64,000 nucleotides of DNA from Siderastrea siderea (Eukaryota > Cnidaria > Anthozoa > Scleractinia > Rhizangiidae). The position numbers and the translations under genes were made by a program. Shown one piece after another: positions 30,501 to 43,200 of this stretch. The notes under the pieces are model-generated. The model did no database searches, was not told the DNA's origin, and saw only the letters and a program-made list of their open reading frames with translations. How positions within the stretch are numbered: the stretch's first letter is position 1; each line of letters opens with the position of its first letter. The DNA is taken from assembly GCA_964030785.1 (NCBI GenBank), contig OZ034973.1, positions 1,545,632 through 1,609,631 on the forward strand, written 5' to 3'.

Positions 30501-32611
30501 GTTATAACGTAAGCAAGGAAAACTATCTGCTACTGCCGGAGGTATTAGATGTTTAACAGTGAAACAAATTCACATTTAGTAAGCATGAAGGCTAATGAAA
30601 TCCTAACGTATACCTGTGTAATTTCAGTATTTGAATATATTTTACCTTAAAGGTGTAAGACTCTATAACAGTCTACAAAAAAAAAAAAAAAAAAAAAAAA
30701 GAGAAGAAATCAGTACAGTAAAGCATACAAGAAAGGCGACTGAAATTTCATGACTTGCAATACAGAGGTTTGAAACTTATACCAAGCAATACAAGCTACA
30801 ATAATAACAATTGATTTTAAAATCACATACATCAGGATCTTCAGCATCACCATAAATCTGTCTCAAATAAAACAAATCACATTTGTTAGGAAATGGTAAT
30901 AAATATTAACTTTGATTTTAACGCTACATTGTACAAACTAAATTTTAAATCTGAAATAATGACTTACTCCAATAATTATCATCCGGAGCTGCCAAAAAAT
31001 GAAAAATGGAAATAAATTGAGACCACAAACAGTAAAGGCAATTTTGGCAAGCTAAAAGCAAGGATAAAGTGCTCAAACAACAGTCAGGAAGGGTGCCAAT
31101 GGCTTTCCATAAAGTCAATATCTTTGATTAATATCAACTCTGACTTACATATTTCTTATCAAGAGCATCAAAGCAACCTTTGATCCTGCTTGGAATAAAA
31201 TCAAAACATGCATAACTACATGCAATTTACAAAAAGGGGATGTTGTTTGGATATCACTTTACTATAGCAGCTGTAAGTACAAACAGATCGAATCGGTAGA
31301 ACTAAGAGTCAAAACGTCCTGTATCACAGAGACAGGGTAAGGTAAATATAAATTTTAGGCTTATTTTGGACGAAATACGCTGTCCTTATCATTTATTAAG
31401 GTGCTTATATCGTGGAAATGGTCTTGGAGATGAGACTTTGCCAAAAGAAAAGAGAGAGTAGAATATACCATTGTATCACTTGGCAGGCCCCTGGGCAAGC
31501 ACTGTCATCCTTGAGGATTTTCAAATTGAGATCTATATCACAAGAACAATGAATAGTGAAAACAAGCATCAAAATAGTCTTCTATTGTTACATCTGCTAT
31601 ATCCAGACGTCTTGAAACCATTTTATAATTCAGTCAATATTTTAAAAATAGTCCAAGACCTTCACCGGTAAATCTACTGAGGTGGCTTCATACGTACAAG
31701 AGCAAAACCTTATGAGTACAGTTGAGTGCAACTTAATATTTCAGACTGCATTCCCATACTAACTAGGGGTATAGGGTAAGCTTAATTTTGCCTACTCAGT
31801 ATAGGCTTAATTTAGGCTTAAACTAGTTCCCCGTTTGGAGTTTTCTTTCTTCATCTTCATGCTTTCAGTATAAATCCAGCAGAGTAGTTCGCATGATAAA
31901 GATTTTTATTGCATACCTTCTAAACATCTGTCTCCGAACGCGTGCTCTGGGAATATGGTTCTATAATTAAAAACGGATACTTCCATAAGTAAAAAACGAT
32001 TAAAAACTATAGTTACAAAATTTTAATTTAAAGAATACTGATTAAAAGATAAAAAGTGGAGATATGTGGCCGAATTCAGAAAGAGGGAAACAATACTACC
32101 GTTAAAACAAAAGCATTTATTTTTACCTGAGATAAGTTATGCTTGAAACCTAAAAACAACATAAAAATTAGATCCGCAAAGCAACGAATTTAAAATGTCA
32201 AGTTTATCAGTGAGCTCAGGCCTAACTAAATTTGGTCACGCGTTAATACTTACAGCAACTGCTAGAAGCTTCTTTACAAACAAGGCTGACTGTTGTTCTG
32301 TGACTTGTTGAGAAGGAAAAATGCTTGACCACTAGAAAAAGAAAGAAGAACATCAATTAAGATGTTTATATTTTAAGGCCAAGACCACAAACCATGTGCT
32401 GAACCAAAAACATAACTTGTAGCTCTGCAGATCCGCCATTTTGAAGATTGTAGTGTTGGTTTTAGTCTCTCTTGGTGAGGCAAAAGATATCGTCCGAGGT
32501 CCTGCCTGAGTGCACTCGACGCTGAATATTTGTTTCATTTAAACAAAATAAAAGTACATTGCTTACGCTAACTGTTTTTTCTTGCTCTCGTATCGCCTGG
32601 GCTGTTGCCAT
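24562..32611 (-). CDS. HORMAD1: Meiotic HORMA-domain protein with PHD finger and winged-helix region
   Basis: Twenty-seven exons, minus strand (upper-lower): 32611-32567, 32331-32254, 32149-32127, 31960-31917, 31532-31469, 31185-31149, 30988-30968, 30857-30831, 30672-30646, 30302-30268, 30180-30112, 30041-30001, 29364-29323, 29211-29177, 29079-29011, 28685-28675, 28571-28403, 28069-27997, 27826-27800, 27613-27552, 27395-27279, 27199-27137, 26877-26796, 26319-26238, 25772-25634, 25528-25457, 24666-24562. They sum to 1659 nt = 552 residues with every phase matching. Seen: HORMA domain about 24-227 (LNLKILKDDSACPGA, CFDALDKKYLRM, MKLLYYDEVTPSDYEPPGFK); a C4HC3 PHD finger about 327-370 (C327, C329, C341, C344, H349, C352, C367, C370); a winged-helix-like part about 394-465; a C-terminal KRRK tail resembling the HORMAD closure motif. 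Family role: meiotic chromosome-axis assembly, break formation and checkpoint signalling. The PHD/winged-helix pair matches yeast Hop1 and is absent from mammalian HORMAD1/2. Confidence 0.92.
24784..24945. repeat. MITE-like inverted repeat
   Basis: GCCTGCGTAGCTGACGATGG at the left pairs imperfectly with CTATCGTCAGCTACGACAGG at the right; the remaining ~120 bp is non-coding. Lies in the last HORMAD intron. Confidence 0.7.
26375..26698. mobile_element. MITE with GTGCGTTCTTTTGGGACTAT ends
   Basis: The left end GTGCGTTCTTTTGGGACTAT faces AATAGTCCCGAAAGAATGCAC at the right. The interior repeats TTCCGGAATT/GGAATGGACGGAAT-type motifs in both orientations. Non-coding; in a HORMAD intron between exons encoding the winged-helix part. 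Confidence 0.75.
29477..29605. repeat. 129-bp near-perfect palindrome (MITE-like)
   Basis: TAGACTGCTAGCAGTCCCTT at the left is the exact complement of AAGGGACTGCTAGCAGTCTA at the right, and the arms continue through TCTGGA and CGAGAGGGCG/CGCCCTCTCG to a ~35-bp centre. It is in a HORMAD intron within the HORMA-coding part. High arm identity suggests a recent insertion or a functional hairpin. Confidence 0.8.
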
Positions 32612-34237
32612 CTCACCTCTTTAGCTGTCACGCTGGCTATGAAAAGAAAAACATGAAAGAAAGTGGAAGAGGTCTCGTCACTATACAAAACTGAGTAAAG
32701 AAGAAACGTCAATTCAAATAAAAACGTCAGAGCTCAATTTAATTAAATTAAATGTTAACTCAGCTTCATCTTTATAAGTGTGTAAGCTTATCTTTTTAAA
32801 GTAAACCTAATTCCTTGTAACAAAATTTGTCAAGCCTGATTTCAAGTTGCTTACCTCGGGTTTTCACGTAATAAAACCTTGCGAGTTTCCAGTAGAAGGC
32901 TGAACGAGTTTTCTCCGTGCCGAATAAAGTAAGAAAATGTTCCCTTGCTTAAACCTAACCACAACGAGACCCCTCAGAAAAAGAAAAAATGCTCAAAGTA
33001 GCGAACTCATTAACCACGTCAATTTGAAAAGCGAGAAAAAATAAATAAACTTGCATTCCAGTGGCGGGAAATTTCTGTGCAGCCGCGTCTGTAGGAGGAA
33101 CCCGTGCTTTTGGCGGGAAAAAATGTCAGTGACCAGCTGCTTTGATAATACATGGCCGGTTTTTAAATTGACACCTTTCCCATACTGAGAATCTTCTTAA
33201 GCGAATTCTAATATTTCATCCCTCGTTTACCTTTTTCTCATCGGCTAGATTCCGAGGTTGTCGTACTATTCGGATTTTTAACCCTTTCCCAAAAGCTTAG
33301 TTTAGTAGTAACATACAGATAAGGAGAAATTTAATTAAACTAGAAGTAATGGTTCTAAGCAGGAAATGAAGAAAATTAAGATCAGAATATATCTTTCAAT
33401 TCATATTCCATTTTCTGGGGGAGAAGTTAATAAAGTTTCATGAATTCTAAAAAGAAAAAATGACATGACATATAAAATTTATATATGAAATCGAGCAATT
33501 TAGCTTTATTACGTCCATCACTTTTGACAAGGCATCGTACATTACAGAGAGCCGAATAGGAATTTACCTTCGGGCGTTACAATTAACTATTTCTTAATTT
33601 TTTTATGTCAATTAAAAGATGTCAACAACCTCAAGCGTTCTCTAACGTGGCTGTATACAGTAATTCGCTTCGCTCGCTATGCTAATGCCTCAGAAAAGCG
33701 AAAACTCGTGTCACCAAAATTGACTCTGATTTTGCAATATTCTTTGGGCTTCCGTTTTTTCTCTTTATAATGTTTTTCTCTTTCTGTTTAAATTTTTCGT
33801 CTTCTTCTCATTTTACTAATATTTTTTCTTTCTGTTTGATTACTTTAATAACTTTTCATGGCCTTTCCGGACAGTTGCAGTTAACATAAACAATACTGTA
33901 AAAAGAAACTGCTAGGACACATTATGCAAATGAGCCAACTTCATTGTTTCAGTAATAGCGAACTACTGGCAAAAACAATACAAGGCTTTAGCAGTTGCAA
34001 AAGCTCCTGAATTTTAATTGGTTCTTTATCAATGAACCATAACAAAACAATCAACAACAACCTGTCGTATGAATGCGTTACACACCCTTGAAACATACAT
34101 ATTTATATCTGTATTTCTCAGTGGTTCGTCTCGGAAGAGAAGAGCGTTCGTTCCTTACTCGGCGTGGCGCTTGCCCTCATTCAGACGTCTTTCGTGCACG
34201 GAAGAAATTTACGAATCGAACGCGATCTGTCCCTACT
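32612..34237. promoter_or_regulatory. Divergent promoter region of HORMAD and tetraspanin genes
   Basis: The two start codons (32611 minus, 34238 plus) face away from each other with 1.6 kb between. On the minus side a donor-like GTAAGC (32849-32854) and an acceptor-like ACAG just before the first exon suggest a non-coding HORMAD first exon. On the plus side a pyrimidine-rich acceptor (about 34121) suggests a 5' UTR intron for the tetraspanin. No coding exon was seen; the middle is AT-rich. Confidence 0.4.
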
Positions 34238-37200
34238 ATGTGTGGCATTAAGTGCATTAAGACGCTCCTTTTCGTCTTCAATTTCATCTTTTGGGTATGT
34301 GTTAATTTTAGTTTACAAATCTATCTCCATATGAGCGTTTCACAGGATAGCTGGAATTTGCTTTAGCGCCGCTAACCTTACATTTTCGCTCAAGCAGAAA
34401 TCTATTTCACTTTTTGGCTTCTCACTGATCTCCCTTGCATCAGCAGGATTTTTGTTTTCCGTTCTACGCGCCAGACCGTTCCTAATCTCTTCACAAATGT
34501 AGGCGATAACAACTTTTCTATATTTCCTGTGACCTGAATGTTGAAAGAGTTAAATGAGCTAAGTGAATCGCAAATGAGAAAAATGTCAAAAACAATTATT
34601 TTAAAATAGTCCTTTTCTTCGGTTGTTCCCCCCCCCCCCCCCGAAATGAAAGAAGTTTAAATTGAACAGATAACCGAAAAATTCAAATTTGTGGGCAGAG
34701 TACTGGTTCGATCTGGTTTCCTCTGAACCTAAATATGAATAATATGCATATTTATTAAATTACTGCTCAAATATAAAGATTCCTTTCCTTTTGTGACGTG
34801 ATAACAGATTGGAAGGAAAATGTAGACAGAAACATGTTACTCGTGTGATGTATTGACTGAGGTATTGACACAATAGCGGTTTGAGGGATAATAAACGTGC
34901 TCTGTTTAACCAAAGAAATCGCAAAGAATTGACCAGCTTCAAAAATCTTTTTCGTATATTATTTGGTCATTGTTGAATATTGTCTTTTGTTTTTAATTAG
35001 CATTGTAACCGCAATATGGCAGCACAATACGTGTTTTCTGTCAATAGCACAGCGCCGCTCACAGTGGTAATCTGTCGCTAACGTAATTGATATCAAATTT
35101 TATTGTTTTTTTATTACGTTCCTTTGTTAGGAAATAGGATTCTTGATTAAAGTATCGGGATTATATTAACTCTAATTATCATCTTGTTGTTATTTGGTTT
35201 AGATTTTAATCGCCCAAAAGCTGGGCGTTTGTAATGGCGTGCGCGGTTGTGGTTATATATAGTGTCTATTATATTGTTTTTGCGGCATATTGATCGGTGC
35301 GTAGTTTATAAATCAATCATCACATATTTGCTTTTATGGCTCTTTACTACACCCAGTCACGCAATGCGTAGGAGTGAGTGGTCATAAGAAGGAAGGTTAT
35401 ATGAAAAAATTTCTCCCGTACAAAATTTGTTCAAAATTCCACTTCCCAATTCTAATTTTGCTAACCCGAGATCAGTCGGGCGCTTTTTTTTAGAGCGAAA
35501 GGCCGTGACAGCTAAGGAAATGGACGCCTGGACTCCCCACTTTTATAATTTTACAGGAGGGCGGCTGAATTTTGGTAAAATCTGATTCCCAGCAGCAGTT
35601 TCTCCCAATCATCGTGGCCAGTTCTGCCTCCTGCCACTGTAGCTAGGCCTAGTTTAACACCTTCAAAAAACTCGGTTTTGGGGGGAAAGAGTCGGCCACC
35701 AAAATGAGGACGAAAGAAAAGGTCGGTTTTTACAACTTTGGATTGCGAATAAGACGCTCGCTCTTTATGGAGGACGTGCGCCCGGTCCACCCGCGTGAAT
35801 CAAAATGGTGGCTGGTTTTCACGTAGACATCACCGATTCCATCGCGCGCAACACACGCAATATTCCGCCCGCCTTTTACATTATCACTTGCTACACACAA
35901 ACACACATATCGCCGCCTCTTTTCTTGCCACGGGAAACATTTTTTTTTTTTTGCCCCCAAGAAAACAGGAGCGAGTTGGAGCAAGCCTACATTGCGAAAA
36001 GTCGTTAGTCTTCTTCGAGGATAGCAGCGCCCCATCGCGCGAGGAATCGGGAATGGCCCGATCCGAGCGATGAAGCCGCGAGCTGCGATGAACGAGAGTC
36101 ATTCCCTGTTCTTGCCCGCCTTCTACTATCCTTGAAGAAGTGTAACGACTGCTTGTTAGACTGCTAGAACGTGTGACCCATAAAACCACCTATTCTTGCT
36201 ACCTTGCAGAATAAAACTTAAACTCCTATAGAGTGCGGTCAACTCCCAAATTCTTTTCTCTTAAAAATAGAAGAACGAAAATGAAACACACGAGGACGTG
36301 CTAAGATAACCTACAGCAGGAAAGCTTGAGGTGAAGTCGAACAGAGAAAGCGAGTCACGTTTTCGCTTGGCAAACAATTCTTCCGCGCGCGATCACGTGT
36401 TTCTCCGTACGTTGAGCATGATTCCTGATGGGGAGAAAACAGGGATTACCCAGCTTGTATTCTACCGTGTCTAATTTAGGAGCAACAGCGATGCACAGTG
36501 AAAATGATAACCTCAAGAATTTGTATTTCGTCTCCAGCTTGCCGGCGCAGCCATTTTAGGGATTGGAATATGGACCGAGATAGACCCCGGACAGTTCAAC
36601 GCGTTCCTGGGCAACAGCGGGTACTCCCTTCCCGGTAAAATCTTGATTGCGGCCGGTGCATTTGTGATGGTTGTTGGTTTTCTGGGATGCTGCGGCGCAA
36701 TAAGGGAGAGCCGGCCTCTCCTTGGCATGGTATGTATCACACTTCAAGTAGTTTCTACCTGGCTTATGGATTGCCAACGAGTTGCGAGAAATTGGGAAAG
36801 GAGTCTAATCCCCATTGCGTGCGTGTTGTACAATGAAATTAACTTGATTAATGGCAGAACGCTTCTATAGCAAATCAATTTCTTATTATATTTGGAGTCC
36901 TATAAATTCAGTTTTAATGTAACTGAAAAGCCCCACTGGGGAGTTGAGTTGGAGGAGGGAGGAGGTTACTCTTCCATTTAAGATATAGAAATACTTATAT
37001 TCTTATATATATACTTATATTCTTATATTCTTATATCTTATATTCCATATAAGATATAGAAATAGGTCTTAACAAAAGAGATGAAATGTAATCCAACCAG
37101 TTTTTTCTTATCTCTATTATACTGTATTTCCGCTTTTATTTCATTATTATTATTTTTTCTGTATTTTTTACACATCACGTAGCCATGTCCTGTTATTTCC

Positions 37201-40200
37201 GGTTCATTATATAAAGACCATGTAAACTCGCGTTCCATTCAATAACCCTGAAGAAGGCTGGCGTTGGCCAGTCGAAATGTTGTATTTACGCCTCGTGTAC
37301 GTTGTCTTTTATTTTATTTTATTTTGACTGGTCACGATCTAGTGATCCAACGTAGAGCAAGCTTTGATCGTACACGGCTTTGCAGTGGTCTAAACCTTCC
37401 ATATAAGCATTATGGGATGTGCACCCCAAATAAAGGTTGTGTTTTGAGAAGTTTTGGTCTAAATTAATGTATAAATTTTGTTAAGTACAACTCTAAAGAA
37501 GGGCACGTTTTGCTTTTCCTCCAGTGTAAACGAAACGAGCATATGGTGCGACACGTGTCAGTCAGGCAGCCCATGCATGTGTATTTCTTATACATTACTT
37601 TGGCTTTGTCTTCTACCATATCCCATACCCACCCCTCATACAAACCGCTAGCACCATTAATAGAAAAGGATATTTTGTTTCAAATGTCTCTTTTTTTCCA
37701 TTAAACCTGATTAATCAACCAAAATCTGTCTCAAAAGAGTAAGACTTGTCATGATAAACGATTTTAGATTGTTTGGTACTCTTTCCCGCCAAGAGTCTTA
37801 TTTTTGGGACGTTTTCGACCCGGAGACATTGAACTACCTGTGACGTCATCATTTTTGACGTCACCAGATTGTTTTGATAAACAGCTAACACAGCAAGGAC
37901 AGATCCATCCATACGTGTGTCCATTTTGAATATCGACCAAATTCTGGCAGAGCTATACCAGAAAAAAACGTGTCCAATTTTGGGTGCAAAGATGGTGGTA
38001 AAATAGGCCAAGTCACCTAGTTGATCAATGTTCGATTTCCAGGTTTTTAGAAGGGCTGAGGCCAAAACTTTTCGATTGGATAGAAAGGGGATAAAGGAAA
38101 AGAAAGGAAAAGAAAGGGAGAGAAAAAGGAAAGCAAAAGAAGCGAGAAAAAAATTGGAAATGAATCCGCAAAAAAAAAAAAGAAATTGCGTGAAAGCAAA
38201 ATATTGTATAATTTACAACAAAAGCTGACTCAAAATCTAGCTAAAGTGTAAGAAAACGCTTTTGTAGCAAAGTTTTATGGGATTTGGCAATACAGCACTT
38301 AAAAAACCGCTTCAACGGTAAAAAAAGCGTTTTTTGAGTAAAAAAGGCGGGCGGGAAAGGGTTAAACCGCCTATCTTGTGTCCCACAGTTTACACTTTCG
38401 TTGTTATTTCAGTTCTTTGCTTGTCTGTTCCTGATATTTGCTGCTGAGGCTGTAGCAGGAATCCTTGGTTTTCTGTACCGTGATAAGGTAGGTTGTGGTG
38501 TTATTGACACTTTCTGATTGCGCTCTGTATTTGCAAAGAAGACGAAGAGCCTTCAGTTTTACCCGCAAGCAGAGGTCAGGATGTATAACTCTGCGTAACC
38601 CTCGCCCATCGTTTTATTTGAAAATGAGCAGTGCACATTCTTAAATTAAATTAAAGAACATACGTTTAACAGGCTGCAGAGTAATCAATTTCCTGGAGGT
38701 TTTTTTTTTTTTTTTTGAAGGTTGATGAAGAGATCACTAACAGACTAAAAGATGAAATAAAGACCAAATACGGAGTAACCATCGATGCAAGCACCAATCA
38801 ACATGTGGATAATTTGCAAATACGAGTAAGTTAGTTTTCACATAACCAATATTAAATTTGTAGTGGGGCTATGAGAACTGTGGAAAGTGTCAACTTTCTT
38901 ATACGAACAATTTTCATTTGCTCATTTCTTTGAAGTTTTTACGATTTTTTATCGGCTTTTAAGCAGTCACATTTTGGATTTTTATGGTTTTTACTTTTCA
39001 AATCTGTTGGGAAAAAATGGGTATGGGTAAGAGAAGTAGTAAGGAAGTTACACAGACGTCTCTGGACTCGCTGGTTGGGCAAGTCATGCACTTGTAACGA
39101 GCCTATTAAAGTCTGTAACAAAACAGGGCGATGACGTATCACTCTTGTTCGACCAAAGTATTGAAATTTTGTACCCTTTTCAATTCGTATCCATCCCATT
39201 TTTAGCGGAGCCAGCGCGCTAGCGCGTCAGCGGAGCTACATTGCTAAGGAAATTTGGTAACCTATCAAGCCAAAAAATTTTGGTAGTGACGTAATAGTCA
39301 CGTGACCGCCCGTCCGTACGTCCGTACATCCGTACGTCCGTCCGTCGGCACCAGAGGGCTACCAATACACTTCATACACTGGATATAACCCTGTGTTGAA
39401 TCCCGTGTGTTTTTGGCGCGAAATCGCATGTTGACCCGCGTTGTAGCAAAACAAGCAAAGACAACAAAAGTCAAAAACAAATTTGTTAATGGAAAAAAAA
39501 AGTTCAAAAGAACACTCAGTTGTCTTTTTGGTGGAAGGGGAAAAGTTCAATTTAGGCGAAAGAAATTAGGTGATAAAGTTCAGGCAAAAAGTTCAAATTT
39601 GCCTCGTCGGTTCTGTTCAAACTCGGTCGGCACACCGCTTGAGTTCGCAGCTTTTCACAGCGGTTTCGACGCCAAATATAGCAGAGCTAGTGCTTTTTGG
39701 TTTTTCTGTCCACAACCATGGTTTTTACGGCGTTTCGAACACATTTTTCCAGGAAAAACACCAGCACTTTCATGCTGATAGGCAGCTTGTCACGAAGAAA
39801 GAAATAAGTATTAAAATTAACTTCTAAGATAACGTTAAACGACGCCCATGGCCTAGTGGACTAGTCACCGGCATCTGACGCCGACGAGCCGGGTTCGACA
39901 TTCAGGGGGAGCAGGGATCTTTTTTTTTTCTTTGTTTTTTTTTCTTAATTTAACGACTTGAATGAGAGTATTTTCACAAATTAATAACTGCCAGCAAAAA
40001 CAAAACAAAAAAACAAAACAAAACAAAAAACAAACAAACAAAAAACAGACAAAACAAAAAGGGGGGCTCCGCTTTTAGGCTTGGCTAAATTTATATATTA
40101 ATTTATTGTCCTTATCTAAATCAATGTACAAAAAAATAAAAATAAAATAAAATAAACAATAAAGGACATATGATTTCATTGACATTATTATAAATATTAT

Positions 40201-43200
40201 ATCATTAATATCATAATTTATTTTCCTATTTCCTAATTAAGTTCGAATGCTGCGGATCCTCGAATTACACGGACTGGCTGGAAAGCAAATGGAGCGAAAA
40301 GAACCCTAACAAAAAAGTTCCCCTGAGCTGCTGTAAGGAAGATGCCAACACTACCATGTGTAACCTGAAAACCAATTCTGATAAGAGCATGATACATACT
40401 GAGGTAATTCGTCTGGAGTATTGAATCCAAGCTTTCACCAATCCAGTTCTAGCTAAATTGTAGTCTCTCTATTCTCATCCTCGTTCCCAGGGCCTTTGGG
40501 TTTCATAGGCAATCCACTCGGGTGCCGCCATCTTTGATTGCCTAAAGACCCTGGCCAAACGAAGGTGATCTTTTCTCTCAGGGATCGTCGAATGAGATAA
40601 GAAAACTTGTGCACGCGTGAACTTCAACGGCGCAACGCGGTGAGTCAACTCGAGGCGCTCCGGCAAGCAGTTCCGCGCGCCCGCTTGATTCTTTCGCGGC
40701 TTTCACCCAGAGAAACACTGTCTCTTCAGAAAGTCTCCCTTCAGTAAAACCTCTTTTAAAACTATTACCGTCATCCAACTCGCCCCACTGCATCTCGTTC
40801 TTCTGTTCTTGCACCATTCTAGGCTTTCGTTCATACATACATACATACATATACTTTTTGTTGAGGCAGGTCGGTTTGAGGCAACCCAGAGGCTGGTGGG
40901 GACCTGCCAGAAACTTAATTAAAAACTATTTATAACAAAAACTTAGTACTTAATTTACAAAAATTAACAAAAATTTAAAAATACAGAAAGTCCGTTTGTT
41001 TTGATGTTATCTGACGGGTTTCTTTTTCAAATTGAATTTGTTCCAGTATCCTTGAGGCCCGTCTAAGTTTTTGTTTAAAAAGCTGTAGGGAGGAAGCATC
41101 CTTGATGGCTTTAGGTATTAAATTCCAAACTATGGGTCCTCTGTACCTTACACTATTTCTGCCAAGGTTACTATTGTACCGTACATGCGAGAAGTCATTA
41201 ATACGCCTTAAGTTATAATTATTGTCGGTATTGCGTATTTCGAATAGGGCTGTGAGTTGATCAGGTAGACTATTGTGGAAAACCTGATACATTATAGAAG
41301 CGAGCCTACGCTTGTAAATATAGCCTAAAGGTTTCCATTTAACAAGGTCAAGTACATCGGAGTCAGGAGTTTCGCTGGGCAGTTTATGGATTAGTTTGGC
41401 AGCTTTTAAGTGTAAATGTTCCAATACTTTAAAGGTAGATGGTGAACAGGATCCCCAAATAGCGATGCAGTAAGTAATGCTTGGGACAATCCCTTTGAAA
41501 TAAATTTCTTCTAGTACACTTGAGGGTAGGCCTTTAAATTTTTTCAGGAATTTTAGCTTTCCTCCAAACTTATTATGCAGAGCTTTTATTTGTGGTTTCC
41601 AGGTCAGTTTATAGTCAATTTCAACACCCAAGCAAGTGGATTTAGTGTTGAAGTAAATGTAAGAATCTCCGAACATTAGAGGTCTCATTGGACCAACAAA
41701 AGCATGGCTGGAGATCAACATTGCCACGGTCTTGCCAGTGTGGACAGTGAGATGATTCTTACAGCACCACACTTTGAAGTCGTTTAAGATTAGGTTTAAC
41801 GCATCAACAATTTCTTCGACTTCTTCCCCAATATAATAGATAGTAGTGTCATCTGCAAACATATGAATACATCCAGTTTCGGAAGAAGTTGGTAAGTCAC
41901 TGACATAAATTGCAAACAGTCTGGGTCCCATTAAGGAACCTTGGGGAACACCGATGTCAATTTGCCGTAGCATTGATCTTGCGCCGTTTACAGTGACATA
42001 TTGTGATCTTTCATGAAGGTAGCTTGCAATCCACTCATGGAATATACCAGACACACCTACATCTGACAATTTAGTTTTTAGGATGGCATGGTCAACTGTG
42101 TCGAATGCCTTCTTAAAGTCGACAAATAGAACTCCAACTTTGTAGCCATCGTCGATTGCCTTTTTCCATGTTTCGGTTAAGTACAAAAGTAGTGATTCGG
42201 TGGAGACACCTTTCTTGAAACCCCATTGATTTGGGTGTATAAGTTCATTTGTTCCAAGATGATGATCTAAGGAATCACAGACAACGCTCTCCAATATTTT
42301 GCTGTTCAGATTGAGCATTGTCAGTGGTCTGTAATTGGCGCAGTCTGATTTGATCCCCTTCTTAAATACCGGAACTACCTCTCCAGTCTTCCAATTGCTG
42401 GGAAAAATGCCACGTTGTATACTATTTTTAAAAATACTAAAAAGACCTTCAAAGAGTGACTCAGCGGCCTCGGCCAATTCACGCGACGTTGTTTTATCAG
42501 GACCACCTGTCTTTTGTATGATGTGAGTTAATTTCAGCTTTATTTGTTCTTCCGAAAGGGATACATGATCCAGAAAATGAGAAACAGGATTAATAGTTGC
42601 TGGTGGCTGGTTAGTTGAGGAACCAGAGTCGTGATGAAACTTTTCAGCTAGCTTTATTCCAATATTTGCAAAGTAATTATTCATTTCCTCAGCCTTGTCG
42701 GAGTCGTTCGTCAAGATAGTACCATCGCTATCTTACACAGGAGGTATTGGTTTTCTCGCGTTTTTGCCTTGAGCCTTCCTTACAACTTGCCAAAAATTTT
42801 TGCTGTTCTCAGATTTTGCAAATTGCTCTCTTCAATAAGTGAGTTCCGCGTCACGTATTAATTTTTTGACACGATTGCGAGTGGCTTTATACAGGCTCCA
42901 AGTGTGTGTATCTTAACTCGCATGCCAATTTTAAAATGAAACTCATTTCCCCCCCTTTTCTCAGGGCTGTTTAACAGAGCTGAAAAAATTTGTCAATGAT
43001 CATCTCATTATCCTTGGAGTCGTTGCAGTATCCATTGCCGGAATTCAGGTTTGTATATTTGCTCTGCCTTGGAGGGAATAAACCGGGGCGTGTTACTTCC
43101 ATACTACATCTATATAATGGCGTTTCGACCGACCGACTTATTTTTAGACCCCACAGCTAATAAGGCAAAGAAATGAAAGTCGGGCGCAAAATACTTTTCT

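Noticed and set aside
35500..36200. Several overlapping ~100-codon frames in tetraspanin intron 1
   Set aside because: They overlap on both strands, are GC-biased repeat-like sequence and match no family I recognise.
39407..39778. 123-codon basic open frame inside a TIR element
   Set aside because: Composition is biased by A-rich repeat sequence, no domain is visible, and it overlaps a frame on the other strand.
39843..39915. Functional tRNA gene
   Set aside because: D-arm-like and T-arm-like parts can be seen but no acceptor stem pairs; better read as a tRNA-derived SINE head.
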